Below, in pieces: positions 54,723-62,751 of a DNA stretch of 64,000 nucleotides (positions are counted from its first letter, which is position 1; each line of letters opens with the position of its first letter). The position numbers and the translations under genes are program-made. Origin of the DNA: Bacteroidetes bacterium MedPE-SWsnd-G2 (GTDB lineage: Bacteria > Bacteroidota > Bacteroidia > Flavobacteriales > Flavobacteriaceae). The stretch is from positions 1 through 64,000 of the forward strand of contig MPDE01000006.1 of assembly GCA_001874335.1 (NCBI GenBank), in the 5' to 3' direction. Under the pieces are notes generated by a model, which made no database searches, was not told the origin of the DNA, and worked only from the letters and a program-made list of their open reading frames with translations.

Positions 54723-56294
54723 ATGAACAAAAAGCTATTCATCCTGTTGGTAGTACTGATGAGTTTATCTCTTATCGGTATTATTTTTGTACAGGCCTAT
54801 TTTATTAATAATACACTTGAAAATGAGGAGCAACAATTTACACTTAGCGTAAAGCGTTCCCTGAGTTTTGTGTCGAAAGCCATAGAGCAAAGAGAGTTTG
54901 ATATTAATTCTAGGCGTTTGCAACATTACATTCAGAGTGGTGCGGTTGCTGATACAACAGCAATTAAGCAACTTATTTTGTACCAACCCGATGATGCTAA
55001 AAACGAAACCATTATTTATCAAAATGGTATCTTAGAAGAAAGCTTTAAAATTCCATCATTGTTCTTTGATATAGGTTTAGATAGTGTAAGCATTAAGAGA
55101 ATTACTAATAAAAGAGTAACTCAAATATTTGAAAACACAGATTTAGACGGCGGATATGCAATTAATTCTAAAAACACCTATGAGAATATAGGAAGATTGT
55201 CATACTTAGAGAAGGCTCAGTTTGAAACTTCTACAAGAGATCAATTTAAAAATTTCCCGATATATAGAAGGGTGCCTTCTTCGGTTGTTAGAAAAATGTT
55301 AGACAAACAACTAAAGGAAGACGGAATTAATATTGATTTTGAATATGCAATTTATGATCAAGATTTAGCAACAAAGGTGCAATCAGAAAACTTTGAATTA
55401 AGTCAAAATTCAACCTATGGTATTCCCGTGTTTTTGGATAATGATAACCAGAGTAATTTTAAATTATATGTAAATTTCCCAGCAAGGAAAAAATATCGAA
55501 TGTCATCTATTTGGAGCGTAATTTTGTTATCAATGTTATTCACTTCAATAATTGTAGTTGCTTATACAGGAGCGATTTATCAATTAATTCGTCAACGTCA
55601 AATTTCTCAAATAAAGTCAGATTTTATTAATAATATGACGCATGAGTTTAAGACGCCAATAGCTACAATAAATTTAGCATTAGACGCAATTAGAAATCCG
55701 AAAATTATTGGAGACCAAGAAAAGGTTAAGCGATATTTGGGGATGATTAAGGACGAAAACAAGAGAATGCATGCTCAGGTTGAAAATGTATTACGAATAT
55801 CTAAATTAGAAAAAAACGAACTCAATATAAGTAAAGAGAGAGTAAAGTTACATGACTTAATAGAAGATGCGGTAACGCATATCGAACTTATTGTTGAAGA
55901 TAGACAAGGTTATGTGAAAACGCATTTAAATGCAGAAAAATCATCGGTATTGGCTAATGAAACTCACTTTACTAATGTTATCGTTAATATGCTTGATAAT
56001 GCTGTGAAGTACTCTGAAGGTCCACCTAAAATTGATGTATATACCGAAAATGTAGGAAATAATATTATCTTAAAGGTTGTAGATCAAGGAAATGGAATGA
56101 GTAAGCAGGTGCAAAAACGTGTATTTGAGAAGTTTTATAGAGAACATACAGGAAATGTGCACAATGTTAAAGGGCATGGTTTAGGTTTAGCCTACGTAAA
56201 AAGAATTGTAGAAGACCACCAAGGGCATATTTCTGTAGAAAGCGAAAAAGGAAAGGGTAGTACATTTATTGTGAAACTACCATTAATATCATAA
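54723..56294 (+). CDS. Sensor histidine kinase (RprX-like)
   Basis: A 523-residue inner-membrane sensor. Transmembrane helices at ~5-27 and ~260-287 enclose a periplasmic sensing region of about 235 residues with no recognised fold. The cytoplasmic part has the DHp H-box FINNMTHEFKTPIATINLAL with phospho-accepting His307 and the HATPase domain: N-box NMLDNAVKYS, G1 DQGNGMS, F-box RVFEKFYRE and G2 GHGLGLAYV. No HAMP domain is obvious. It is followed after 2 bases by its response regulator. The layout resembles the RprX/RprY system of Bacteroides; the signal is unknown. Confidence 0.92.
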   Translation: MNKKLFILLVVLMSLSLIGIIFVQAYFINNTLENEEQQFTLSVKRSLSFVSKAIEQREFDINSRRLQHYIQSGAVADTTAIKQLILYQPDDAKNETIIYQNGILEESFKIPSLFFDIGLDSVSIKRITNKRVTQIFENTDLDGGYAINSKNTYENIGRLSYLEKAQFETSTRDQFKNFPIYRRVPSSVVRKMLDKQLKEDGINIDFEYAIYDQDLATKVQSENFELSQNSTYGIPVFLDNDNQSNFKLYVNFPARKKYRMSSIWSVILLSMLFTSIIVVAYTGAIYQLIRQRQISQIKSDFINNMTHEFKTPIATINLALDAIRNPKIIGDQEKVKRYLGMIKDENKRMHAQVENVLRISKLEKNELNISKERVKLHDLIEDAVTHIELIVEDRQGYVKTHLNAEKSSVLANETHFTNVIVNMLDNAVKYSEGPPKIDVYTENVGNNIILKVVDQGNGMSKQVQKRVFEKFYREHTGNVHNVKGHGLGLAYVKRIVEDHQGHISVESEKGKGSTFIVKLPLIS

Positions 56295-56296
56295 TT

Positions 56297-57007
56297 ATGG
56301 AAGAAGTAAATAAAAAGATTCTGTTGGTAGAAGATGATCCAAATTTTGGAACAGTACTTAAAGATTATTTAATGATGAATAATTATAATGTTGTTCACGC
56401 CAAAAATGGAATGGAAGGGTTTGAAAAGTTTAAAAAAGACGATTTCGATCTATGTATTTTGGATGTCATGATGCCGTACAAAGATGGATTTACTTTGGCG
56501 AAAGAAATTCGTGAGAAGAACACCGAAGTCCCTATTATCTTTTTAACCGCAAAGGCGATGAAAGAAGATGTGCTTAAAGGCTATAAAGTAGGTGCTGACG
56601 ATTACCTTAATAAACCTTTTGATAGTGAAGTTTTATTAATGAAAATTAAGGCTATTATCCAACGTAAGGCTACAGATAGCGTTGCCGATAGTAAACAATT
56701 TGAATTTAAAATTGGTGGTTTTGACTTAAACTCTAAACTTAGATTTTTAAAGTTTAAAGATGAAGATCCTATCAAATTATCTCCTAAGGAAAATGAACTT
56801 TTACGTTTATTGGCGTTACATGAAAACGATTTAATGCCACGTGAATTGGCATTAACCAAAATATGGAGAGATGATAACTATTTCACATCTCGAAGTATGG
56901 ATGTTTATATCGCTAAGCTTCGTAAATATTTGAAGTTAGATGAAAACGTTGAAATATTAAATATTCATGGTGAAGGATTTAGATTGGTAGTAAACCAAGG
57001 CGCATAA
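56297..57007 (+). CDS. OmpR-family response regulator (RprY-like)
   Basis: A 236-residue response regulator. Receiver domain ~1-120: Asp12/13 (EDD), phosphorylated Asp56 in LCILDVMMP, Thr84 (FLTAK) and Lys106 (YLNKP). Winged-helix DNA-binding domain ~130-232 (LSPKENELLRLLALHENDLMPRELAL, SRSMDVYIAKLRKYLK, GEGFRLV). Partner of the upstream kinase. It would bind direct repeats of a roughly 10-bp period in many OmpR systems; the repeats upstream of this operon have a 7-8-base period, so autoregulation is open. Confidence 0.94.
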   Translation: MEEVNKKILLVEDDPNFGTVLKDYLMMNNYNVVHAKNGMEGFEKFKKDDFDLCILDVMMPYKDGFTLAKEIREKNTEVPIIFLTAKAMKEDVLKGYKVGADDYLNKPFDSEVLLMKIKAIIQRKATDSVADSKQFEFKIGGFDLNSKLRFLKFKDEDPIKLSPKENELLRLLALHENDLMPRELALTKIWRDDNYFTSRSMDVYIAKLRKYLKLDENVEILNIHGEGFRLVVNQGA

Positions 57008-57030
57008 TCCTTCTTCAAATTAGATATTAA

Positions 57031-57060
57031 AAAAGCTCATCAAATTAGATGGGCTTTTTT
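57031..57060. terminator. Bidirectional terminator between the response regulator and miaA
   Basis: Stem AAAAGCTCATC (57031-57041) / GATGGGCTTTT (57048-57058) with one T-G pair and a 6-nt loop. T runs on both strands serve the converging transcripts. The right arm ends at the miaA stop codon (57059-57061). Confidence 0.92.
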
Positions 57061-58012
57061 AATTCATATGCGTTTCAATGACCTTAATAATGTCTTTTGG
57101 GTTGTCTTGATAATCAAACCATAATGTGTTAGGTGATTTCCTAAACCAGGTTAATTGACGTTTAGCAAATCGCCTGCTGTTTTTTTTAATTTCACTAATA
57201 GCAAAATCTAAGGTCCAATCATTATTTAAATACTTGAATATTTCTTTATATCCAACCGTATTAAGCGCATTTAAGTGTTGATGCGGCAAAAGAGATTTGA
57301 CTTCATCTAATAGTCCAGAATCCATCATAATATCAACTCTTCTATTAATCCTATCGTAAATAATTTCACGTTCAGCTGTCAATCCAATCGTTATGGTTTT
57401 AAAAGGACGCTTATTGTTGTGTTGTCTTAAAAAAGATGAATATGGTTGTCCAGAAGCGATGCATATTTCTAAGGCTCTAATTACCCGTTTTGGGTTGTCA
57501 ATAGCAATAGTAGAATACGATTTAAGGTCTAATTTTTGTAATTGATTTTGCAAGGCAAGCAAACCTTCATCTTTTAATCTTTGATTTAATTCAGATCTAA
57601 TTTCTGGCGAAACCTCTGGGAAATAATCTAAGCCTTTTGTAATGGCATCAACGTACAAACCAGAGCCACCAACAAGTATTACAACATCATGCTTTTTATG
57701 TAAAGTCGTAATGCAAGTAATGCCTTCCTTTTCAAATTGGCCTACACTATAATCTTCTGTTACAGATTTGTTATGGATAAAATGATGAGGTGCAGCTTCT
57801 AATTCTTCTTTTGAAGGTGCTGCGGTACCAATTTGCATTTCTTTAAAAAATTGACGCGAATCTGCCGATATTATTTCAGTATTAAAGTAATTGGCAAGTT
57901 TAATACTTAATGCTGTTTTTCCTATTGCGGTAGGTCCTACAACAGATATTAAATATTTTTGTGTATTTAAAGTTTCGATTATTTTCTTAATTTTTCTCCA
58001 CAATGATAACAA
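57059..58012 (-). CDS. miaA: tRNA dimethylallyltransferase MiaA
   Basis: Transfers a dimethylallyl group to N6 of A37 in tRNAs reading UNN codons. The P-loop is VGPTAIGKTALS (~25-36). DSRQFFKEMQIGTAAPSKEEL, HHFIHNKSVTEDYSVGQF, GGSGLYVDAI and TVGYKEIFKYL are family landmarks, and KRQLTWFRKSPNTLWFD ends the protein. No ATG gives the expected N-terminus (family start near NTQKYLISVVGPT). The frame is open to TTG codons at 58012 and 58003, inside the end of the channel gene. The start given is therefore tentative; true length is about 303-317 residues. Confidence 0.93.
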   Translation of the reverse strand: MLSLWRKIKKIIETLNTQKYLISVVGPTAIGKTALSIKLANYFNTEIISADSRQFFKEMQIGTAAPSKEELEAAPHHFIHNKSVTEDYSVGQFEKEGITCITTLHKKHDVVILVGGSGLYVDAITKGLDYFPEVSPEIRSELNQRLKDEGLLALQNQLQKLDLKSYSTIAIDNPKRVIRALEICIASGQPYSSFLRQHNNKRPFKTITIGLTAEREIIYDRINRRVDIMMDSGLLDEVKSLLPHQHLNALNTVGYKEIFKYLNNDWTLDFAISEIKKNSRRFAKRQLTWFRKSPNTLWFDYQDNPKDIIKVIETHMN

Positions 58013-58806
58013 AAATCAGCGTCATCTCGATGGTTTTCTAAGGAGCAATGATCGCAAGATTGTGTGTTGGTATGAATTTTTTTATCGCCCTTTTTGGTGA
58101 TTTCTGCAGTTACAATTCCAGTAGGGACAGCTATAATTCCATAACCGGTTACCATTATTATTGCTGCAATGAATTGTCCTAATGGTGTTTGTGGGGTGAT
58201 ATCTCCAAAACCAACAGTGGTCATTGTAACGATGCACCAATAGACACTTTTAGGGATATTAGTAAACCCATGTTCTGGCCCTTCTACTATATACATTATG
58301 GTTCCTAAAATTATTGCCAGTATGAGAACAGCATATAGAAATATTGATATTTTGGTACGGCTGGCCTTTAATGCTTTTATTAAATTCTCAGAAGCACCTA
58401 AATACCTATCTAATTTTAAAATTCTAAACACTCTTAATAATCTTAATGCTCTTAGAGCAACAAGAGCATGTGAGCCTGTAAACATAAAAGATAAGTACTT
58501 TGGTATTGTTGAAAGTAAATCTATAATGCCATAAAAGCTAGTAATATATTTAAGAGGTTGCTTGACCGTTGCAATTCTGGCTATATATTCTATGGAGAAT
58601 AATATGGTAATAACCCATTCTGCATTATTTAAGAAGTCATGATATTTTTTATCAATACTATCTACACTTTCAAGCATTACTAAAATGATACTTGTGATAA
58701 TGGTAAATAATAGTATAATATCAAACATTTTACCCGCAGGGGTATCGGCTTCATATATAATGTCGTGTAATTTAGAGCGCAAACTCCTAGTCTTTGGGTT
58801 ACTCAT
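57979..58806 (-). CDS. Voltage-gated potassium channel (six-helix ion transporter) with C-terminal zinc ribbon
   Basis: A 275-residue channel subunit. Helices S1-S4 lie at ~25-140: ALRALRLLRVFRILKLDRY has the regularly spaced Arg of a voltage sensor. Then S5, the pore helix and the selectivity filter TVGFGD (197-202), and S6 (~210-230). The filter indicates K+ selectivity. The C-terminus (~245-275) has two Cys-x2-Cys pairs (CDHC and CYHC, 16 residues apart), which predict a small zinc ribbon in place of the usual RCK domain. Its end overlaps the miaA start. Confidence 0.9.
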   Translation of the reverse strand: MSNPKTRSLRSKLHDIIYEADTPAGKMFDIILLFTIITSIILVMLESVDSIDKKYHDFLNNAEWVITILFSIEYIARIATVKQPLKYITSFYGIIDLLSTIPKYLSFMFTGSHALVALRALRLLRVFRILKLDRYLGASENLIKALKASRTKISIFLYAVLILAIILGTIMYIVEGPEHGFTNIPKSVYWCIVTMTTVGFGDITPQTPLGQFIAAIIMVTGYGIIAVPTGIVTAEITKKGDKKIHTNTQSCDHCSLENHRDDADFCYHCGEKLRK

Positions 58807-58825
58807 ACTATAAATGTATGAAATC

Positions 58826-60784
58826 TTAGTTTATTTTCTTTTCTAAAATTATTATTGAATTTTTTTGAATATCAATTATTTTGGATACAAATATTTTTAA
58901 ATACTCGTAGTAGTCAGCGTTATAATTAGCTAAACCAAAATTAAATTTGAGAAAAACTTGAATTTCATTTTCTTTTTGGATGAATTTTAAAATTATCGTA
59001 CCAGTTTTATTCGGTAAACTATACGTGTAATCTTGCGGTATCTCTGATATATTGTAAGATTCATCAATTAATAATCGTGCTTTATAAATATAAGAATCCT
59101 TGTATCCAAATTCAATTGGGTAGGTGCGTTCTTGTAGTTTAAATGGGTTTGATTCAAACATTTTAGTTATAAACGGATTTATATAAAGCCGTCCGTTAAT
59201 TTTGTCAAAATCAATTTTAAATCGAAACTCTTCTTCAAACTTACTTTTATTTAGTGCGCCAGAGACTAAATTATGCTCAACAAACTCTAAATTTGGATTG
59301 TTGAAATTAATATTTTCAGCATATTTTACGGGGTTGCTAAAATATCTTTTTCTTTTCCCAAGTGAAGCATATCCATTGGTTGTGGATTTTAAAGTTGCAT
59401 CTAATATATTTTCTGCATCATTAATACTAATTTCAGCTACTTGTTGAATGTAAGTGCTACCTCTAGGTTCTATGTCAATCCACTGCGAAGCACCTTTTTC
59501 TGGAAATTGCCTTCCAGAGTAGTTTAAACATTTAAAAGGTAATTCTCCAAAAAATAGGTGTTTGTCTGTTGCATCCAATAAATAGGTTTCTCCATTTATT
59601 AGGGCACTTACAATTAAATAGTTGAAATCGGTTATTACAGGATATAATTTGGTAGGTATTCCGTTTGGTCTCGTTGATGCTAAAACAGGTTTGGCATTAA
59701 TTCCGCTTTCAAATAACATATTAGCTAATAGTAAATTAATTACTGTAGCATTTCCTTTCTTTTCTTTTAATAAAGTTTTGATGTCATTATCCCTATATAT
59801 AGAGTACTTACTATTCCATGAATAATTGTTTTGAATGTGTTCATAAATGCTTTTGGCTGACTCAAGAGGTGTTGATTTAAGGGCTATTTTACTTAACTCA
59901 GATTTAATAGGACCAGTTTTATAAAATTGCTTATTAAATACTTCAGTTCTAATTTCTTCATCAGCACTTTTCCAGGATTTTGTTAATTCATCCACTCGGC
60001 CATCAAAGTGTTTAATGGTGTTTAATTCATAATCTAATTGGGATAGATAATTAGAAGAATCGGTCATAAAATTTTCTTCTATGAAAGCGGGAATATCTTT
60101 CATTATAAAAGTGGTGTTGGAGCAGCTTGCATTGGCAAAAGCATTTCCGTAGCAATTTTCCACTATTACAGACTGCTGATCATGAAGTTTTAATGTACCT
60201 ACTAATTGCAGACTATATTCATAATTGGCGGGAATACTCGAGTGATAAACACTTTTTAATTTTGGTATGGAAGATTGAAATTTCCATCCATGGTATTTTG
60301 TTAAAAATGGAGATTCTATGGTATAACTATATGAAATTACAGAACCTTCTTGAATATTTGGGAAGGTGAATTTAACGAGTTTGTAGTTTTCTGTCGAATT
60401 ATCAAGAAAAATGTCATCGTTAGTTAATTTAATTGTGCCTTGAATATTAGAAGTAAGCCCTTTAATATCATAGACTTTTTCATTTACTTTACCATTGCGG
60501 TAAATTGGGATTACTACATTGGCATGCTTAAAACCCTCAGAATTAAAAATTTTAATTTTTTTTTGAATTTCCGTGATTAAATTACCAGAATCTCTGTCAA
60601 TATAACTATTTCCATCTTCAAAAATCACAAGAGCATTAGCTGTTGAGTCCCTTTCATAAGATTTTGCTTCTAGCTCGTATGAAGTTACAACAGTGTTATT
60701 TGTATTGTAATAAGATTGTGCTATTGATTGATTAAAATATAAAAAGAGCGCTGCTATTATTAAGCAAAGTGAATAGTTTTTCAT
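58826..60784 (-). CDS. DUF3857 protein with degenerate transglutaminase domain, copy A
   Basis: A 652-residue secreted protein, signal peptide ~1-22 (ends QSIAQ). The DUF3857 domain is at ~60-215 (KIKIFNSEGFKHANVVIPIYRNG, SVISYSYTIESPF). A transglutaminase-like region ~290-420 follows (SIYEHIQNNYSW, KGNATVINLLLANMLFESG, FNYLIVSALINGETYLLDATDKHL), then a beta-rich C-terminal part. The catalytic Cys of true transglutaminases (usual G-D/H-C motif) is replaced in KGNATVIN, and the His position of FNH is Tyr (FNYL). Both point to a non-enzymatic, binding-type domain. Tandem paralogue of the next gene. Confidence 0.85.
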   Translation of the reverse strand: MKNYSLCLIIAALFLYFNQSIAQSYYNTNNTVVTSYELEAKSYERDSTANALVIFEDGNSYIDRDSGNLITEIQKKIKIFNSEGFKHANVVIPIYRNGKVNEKVYDIKGLTSNIQGTIKLTNDDIFLDNSTENYKLVKFTFPNIQEGSVISYSYTIESPFLTKYHGWKFQSSIPKLKSVYHSSIPANYEYSLQLVGTLKLHDQQSVIVENCYGNAFANASCSNTTFIMKDIPAFIEENFMTDSSNYLSQLDYELNTIKHFDGRVDELTKSWKSADEEIRTEVFNKQFYKTGPIKSELSKIALKSTPLESAKSIYEHIQNNYSWNSKYSIYRDNDIKTLLKEKKGNATVINLLLANMLFESGINAKPVLASTRPNGIPTKLYPVITDFNYLIVSALINGETYLLDATDKHLFFGELPFKCLNYSGRQFPEKGASQWIDIEPRGSTYIQQVAEISINDAENILDATLKSTTNGYASLGKRKRYFSNPVKYAENINFNNPNLEFVEHNLVSGALNKSKFEEEFRFKIDFDKINGRLYINPFITKMFESNPFKLQERTYPIEFGYKDSYIYKARLLIDESYNISEIPQDYTYSLPNKTGTIILKFIQKENEIQVFLKFNFGLANYNADYYEYLKIFVSKIIDIQKNSIIILEKKIN

Positions 60785-60804
60785 TTATGGAAAAGTTCTA
60801 TTAT

Positions 60805-62751
60805 TTAGTTTATTTTCTTTTCAATAATTATTATAGAATTTTTTTGAATGTCAATAACCTTAGCCATATATTTTTTTAAAAACTCATAGTATGGAGCAGG
60901 GTAGGTTTCCAATGCAAAATTGAATTTTAAAAATACCTGAACTTCATTATCTTTTTTGATAAATTTCAAAATTAAAGATCCAGTATTATTAGGTAGGGTG
61001 TATGAATAATCACTAGGTACTTCTGCAACAGTATAAGATTCATCAAAAATTAATCGCGCCTTGTATACATAGGTGTCTTTATATCCAAACTCAACAGGGT
61101 AAGTACGTTGCTGTAATTTTAAAGGGTTTGTTTCAAAGATTACTGAAGTAAATGGATTTACGTATAAACGTCCATTAATATTGTCAAAGCCAGTAGTGAA
61201 TTTTATTTCTTCTTCAAACTTACTTTCATTCTTTTTTCCTGAAATTAGTTTATGGTCTACATACTCTAAGTTAGGATTGTTGTAATTAATGTCTTCCTTA
61301 TATTGCGTTGGGTTTTGAAAGTATCTTTTTCTTTTGTACAACGATTTATAACCAGTAGTAATTTCGTTTAAGGTAACGTCAAAAATATTTTCCTCTTCGT
61401 TAAAAACTAAAGTGGCAGAATCTTGAAGATTTGAATTCCCCATAGGTTGAATATCTAACCAGCGAGAAGCTCCTTTTTCTGGCAATTGTCTTCCAAAATA
61501 GTTTAAACATTTAAACGGTAATTCACCGAAAAATAAATACTTGTCGGTTCCATCCAAAAGATATTCCTTTCCGTCTATCTCTGCTTTAACGATTAAATAA
61601 TTAAAGTCTCCAATTACTGGGTATAGTTTTGTTGGTATTCCATTTGCACGAGTAGATAATAATACAGCTTTTACTGGAATTTTTGCTGCATGCATTAGGT
61701 TTAATAGCAATATGTTTATTTCTGTTGCGTTTCCTGTTTTTTCTTTCGTTAGGTTTTTAACAGAGCTGTTAAAAAGACGATGTTTTCCATTCCATATATA
61801 GTTGTTTTGAACGTACTCATAAATAGATTTCGCTTTTTCTAAGGCAGATGAGGCGCTTAAATCTATGTTTTGAAGGTCATTTTTAATACTACCTGATTTA
61901 AAAAGTTGATTTTTAAAAACATCCATTTTTAATTCACGGTCAGCATTTTTCCATGATTTCGTTTTGTTATCAACACGGCCATCAAAATATCTGATAGTTT
62001 TTAATTCGTAATCTAACTTTGATAAATAGTTTTCAGATGCAGTCATGTAATCTTCTTCAATAAAAGAAGGAATATCTTTCATTACATAGGTAGTGTTTCT
62101 GCAAGATGCACTTGTAACAGAGTTTCCAAAGCAATTTTCCTTAATTTTTGAATTCTCTGAGAAAAGTTTTAGTTCCCCAACCAATCTGATATTGTATTCA
62201 TAATTTCCTGGTATACTCGTATGATAAGTACTTTTTAATTTTGGTATTGTAGATTGAAATTCCCAAGGATGATATTTATGAATAAATGGAGATTCAATAG
62301 TGTAACTATATGAAATTACAGAGCCTTCTTTTAGGTTTGGAAATGTGAATTTTGACAGAACAACTTTATCTGAGTATTTTTCTTCGAAAATGTTGTTTTT
62401 GTTTAAATCGGATTTACCTGAAATATTTACTGTAACCCCTTTTAAATTTTTGATTTTTTCTTTTGAGCCCCCGCTTTTATAAAGCGGTACAACAACAGTA
62501 GCGTGTTTAAACCCATCTGTGTTGAAAATTTTAATCTTTCTTTTAATTTCGGTAATTAAATTTCCGTTGCTACGGTCAATAAAACTATTGCCTTCTTCAT
62601 AGATCACAAGAGCGTTAGCTAAAGAATCCTTTTCATACGACTTAAGCCCCAATTCTTGCGGGGTTACAATTAAGTTTTCGGTATTAAAATTTGTTTGGCT
62701 AAATGAATTTAAAGATAAAAGTAGGAGTAAGGCAAGTGCGTAATTTTTCAT
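60805..62751 (-). CDS. DUF3857 protein with degenerate transglutaminase domain, copy B
   Basis: A 648-residue paralogue of the neighbouring copy (20 bases away), well over half identical by eye throughout, including DUF3857 (KIKIFNTDGFKHATVVVPLY) and the transglutaminase-like segment (SIYEYVQNNYIWNGKH, KTGNATEINILLLNL, FNYLIVKAEIDGKEYLLDGTDKYL). Again the catalytic Cys and His are missing. Signal peptide ~1-18 (ends LNSFSQ). Its ATG overlaps the upstream exonuclease stop (ATGA), so the copies, the channel and miaA form one operon with the nuclease. Both copies end in a similar IDIQKNSIIIxEKKIN. Confidence 0.85.
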   Translation of the reverse strand: MKNYALALLLLLSLNSFSQTNFNTENLIVTPQELGLKSYEKDSLANALVIYEEGNSFIDRSNGNLITEIKRKIKIFNTDGFKHATVVVPLYKSGGSKEKIKNLKGVTVNISGKSDLNKNNIFEEKYSDKVVLSKFTFPNLKEGSVISYSYTIESPFIHKYHPWEFQSTIPKLKSTYHTSIPGNYEYNIRLVGELKLFSENSKIKENCFGNSVTSASCRNTTYVMKDIPSFIEEDYMTASENYLSKLDYELKTIRYFDGRVDNKTKSWKNADRELKMDVFKNQLFKSGSIKNDLQNIDLSASSALEKAKSIYEYVQNNYIWNGKHRLFNSSVKNLTKEKTGNATEINILLLNLMHAAKIPVKAVLLSTRANGIPTKLYPVIGDFNYLIVKAEIDGKEYLLDGTDKYLFFGELPFKCLNYFGRQLPEKGASRWLDIQPMGNSNLQDSATLVFNEEENIFDVTLNEITTGYKSLYKRKRYFQNPTQYKEDINYNNPNLEYVDHKLISGKKNESKFEEEIKFTTGFDNINGRLYVNPFTSVIFETNPLKLQQRTYPVEFGYKDTYVYKARLIFDESYTVAEVPSDYSYTLPNNTGSLILKFIKKDNEVQVFLKFNFALETYPAPYYEFLKKYMAKVIDIQKNSIIIIEKKIN

